This document shows, piece after piece, positions 26,505 to 28,132 of a stretch of 28,132 nt of DNA. The notes under the pieces are model-generated. The model searched no databases and was not told where the DNA came from. It saw only the letters and a program-made list of their open reading frames with translations. A program made the position numbers and the translations under genes. The stretch's first letter is position 1. Every line of letters begins with the position of its first letter. This DNA is from JAQVPN01 sp036170435 (lineage in GTDB: Bacteria > Patescibacteriota > Gracilibacteria > BD1-5 > UBA6164), in NCBI GenBank assembly GCA_036170435.1, contig JAVHPF010000086.1, positions 1 through 28,132 of the forward strand. The letters are read 5' to 3'.

Positions 26505-26649
26505 GTAGTTTATTTGTTAATTTATATCTATGGATATAAAGATAAAAGTTCCTTTATTTAAAGGATACTTTTTGACTCTCATAATTAAAAAAGGGAGTAA
26601 AAAGAAAAAGAGAGGTTAAGGCCCTCTCTTTTTCGTAGTTTATTTGTTA
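26505..26649. repeat. 15-bp direct repeat flanking a folded segment
   Basis: GTAGTTTATTTGTTA occurs at 26505-26519 and again at 26635-26649. Between them are a hairpin AAAAGT-t-CCTTT...AAAGG-at-ACTTTT (about 26547-26575), ACTC...GGAGT pairing, and a strong terminator. The rest of the 26354-26756 intergenic region is AT-rich with small hairpins (CTTCTT-tttc-AAGAAG near 26651) and no gene. Confidence 0.6.
26605..26633. terminator. Strong bidirectional hairpin terminator in the argS-flippase gap
   Basis: 11-bp stem AAAAAGAGAGG (26605-26615) and CCTCTCTTTTT (26623-26633), loop TTAAGG. No protein gene ends here on either strand, so it may end a small RNA transcribed from the + strand. Confidence 0.75.
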
Positions 26650-26756
26650 GCTTCTTTTTCAAGAAGTTATATATATTTTATTTAATAATATAAAAATTGC
26701 AAATTTTTAGTAATTTTATAAAATAATCACGAATATTTATAATAAAGCATAAAAAA

Positions 26757-28132
26757 ATGATAGACGAACACAAAAGTTTGAGTGAAAAATTTATAAAAAA
26801 ATGATTTTGGTTATATTTATTTTCTTTTATTATAGCCCCAATTTGATATATAGTAAAAATAATAATATCAAATGAATTAACAGTAGAAGAAGTTTGAATT
26901 GTTTACTGAGTTCTAAGTCTAATTATGCTACTTTCAAGTTTCAATGATTTATGATTAACTGAAAGTTTAAATTATTTTTTACCTAAATATATAGCTGTAA
27001 AAGACTACGTGAAAGCTAAATCAGTGCTAACTTATGCAATGCTAGCCCAAATTATCACAAGTACAATTATATGAGCCTTTTTAATATGGTGAAATGACTA
27101 TTTAGCCTTGAATTATTTTCATCACAAGGAATCTCGAGATATAATATATGTGTTTGCATTTTTCTTTTTTGGGCAAAATTTCTTCACAATAATATCAACT
27201 TTTTTTTGAAGTATACAAAATACATTTTACCAAAAAATTATTGAACTAATAAGAATGATTTTTACACTAATTTTGGTAGTTTGAGTATGGTTTTTCGATA
27301 TTTGAGATATGAAAACTTTCTCAGAAGCATGGGTTGGATGAATGTATATTTGAGTACTTTTTGCTGCTTTTTTCTTCTTCAAAAAATACTATTTCCCTTA
27401 TTTAAAGAGTGAATTAGTTTTATGGGACAAAGAATTATTTAAAACTCTCTTTAAATATGCAATGATGATATTACTAGCATCTCAGGCATCAACTATTTTA
27501 AGCCAAATAGATATGCAAATGATTATATATATGCTTGGTATGACTGATGCCGGTTACTATACAAACTACTTAAGTATTATATGAATTCCATTTATGATAA
27601 TTTGACCAATATTTGCTTTTCTATTCCCTGTTTTTTCTCATATGCACTGAAATAAAGAATATGATAAAATCTCAACTATTAAACAAATTTTTACTAAATA
27701 TTTCACAGTTATTGCCATAATTTGTTCTACATTATTTTTCGTATTTTGAACGGTTATTTCATATATATTATTTGGAGAAAAATTTTTATATTCTTGAGTA
27801 ATCCTTCAATATTCTATATTTTTTCTAGTTTTCAACTTCTTACTTCAAATAAATTTCAATATACTTGGTGGAACAGGAAGAGTAAAAGAAAGAGTAAAAA
27901 TAATAACAATTGCAATTATCGCGAATATGATAACAAACTACCTACTTATAAAATGGATTTGAGTAGCCTGAGCATCGCTTGCAACATGAATTGGTTGGTT
28001 AATAATTTACGCACTTAGTGAAAAATTACTTTTCAAAGAATATAAAATAACTTATGACTGGAATTTCATAATAAAAAATATAGTTTTATCTATAGTATTA
28101 TGAACTCTAACTTGGTTTCTAGTAATTCCCCA
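26757..28132 (+). CDS. Polysaccharide flippase, Wzx/MATE-like (MOP superfamily), 3' truncated by window
   Basis: 458 codons are visible and the frame is still open at the window edge. After a short cytoplasmic N-terminus (MIDEHKSLSEKFIKKG) come repeated hydrophobic segments, about 10-12 in the visible part. Typical Wzx-type features: a first helix with FWLYLFSFIIAPIGYI, SSFNDLGLTESLNYFLPKY after the second, and SQIDMQMIIYMLG with AGYYTNYLSI in the second half. Such proteins flip lipid-linked sugars across the membrane for capsule, O-antigen-like or S-layer glycan synthesis. Many glycines are TGA. A weak promoter (TTATAA-16-TATAAT, 26716-26743) precedes it; the RBS is not evident. It probably opens a glycan cluster to the right. 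Confidence 0.85.

Noticed and set aside
26386..26640. A T-box leader for argS.
   Set aside because: The predicted argS promoter is only about 30 bases from the start codon, and no T-box consensus (TGGnACCGCG) is visible.
1..28132. TGA as tryptophan (code 4).
   Set aside because: TGA falls on glycines of known motifs (Walker A, SAM motif I, AbrB GPKGQ), and TGG serves for Trp.

Overview
The window comes from an uncultivated, AT-rich bacterium of the Patescibacteria (CPR), almost certainly Absconditabacteria (SR1), order Absconditabacterales. The main evidence is the genetic code. In-frame TGA occurs throughout most genes at glycine positions, for example inside the Walker A motif of UvrD/PcrA. 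CGG falls on tryptophan positions in at least four genes: Rel, the CHAP hydrolase, the LssY_C protein and one of two paralogous surface proteins. This matches UGA=Gly plus CGA/CGG=Trp (NCBI table 37). Only TAA and TAG end genes, so a standard-code ORF search shatters nearly every gene here. The coordinates below are the rebuilt full-length genes.

Layout. 1-1081: the 3' end of an unknown + strand gene, then an LssY_C membrane protein. 1110-2276: an MFS transporter in one operon with it. 2417-3365: two tandem paralogous cell-surface proteins. 3403-8901: an operon of AbrB-type regulator, very long lipoprotein adaptor and RND pump. 9122-10396: an unrecognised 424-aa gene that follows standard-code habits. 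10535-11503: holA. 11706-12839: LysM-LysM-CHAP wall hydrolase. 12997-13308: rplU with a structured leader. 13460-15643: uvrD/pcrA. 15780-16923: three + strand genes with foreign traits. 16955-19195: rel/spoT. 19344-20123: a pilin. 20171-22507: ftsI. 22684-22893: an assembly gap with duplicated flanks, then rpsO. 23284-23916: SAM methyltransferase. 23960-24351: a stand-alone structured RNA. 24392-26353: argS. 26757-end: a Wzx/MATE-type flippase, cut by the window.

The housekeeping genes (holA, uvrD, rplU, rpsO, argS, rel, ftsI) are scattered single-gene units with their own promoters. Between them lie envelope functions: pilin, surface proteins, wall hydrolase, flippase and efflux. That mix suits an epibiotic or predatory lifestyle. 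Twelve promoters could be read by eye, and eleven have exactly 16 bp between the -35 and -10 boxes. Most native starts lack a Shine-Dalgarno sequence.

The most interesting features are: (i) a roughly 390-nt RNA gene with its own promoter, about ten helices and a terminator, belonging to no family I recognise; (ii) CGG=Trp read directly from the window; (iii) loci that avoid TGA, carry ACAAAGG leaders and use CGG/CGA where Arg looks more natural, probably acquired horizontally; (iv) a GC-rich repeat family whose helices change sequence but keep pairing.
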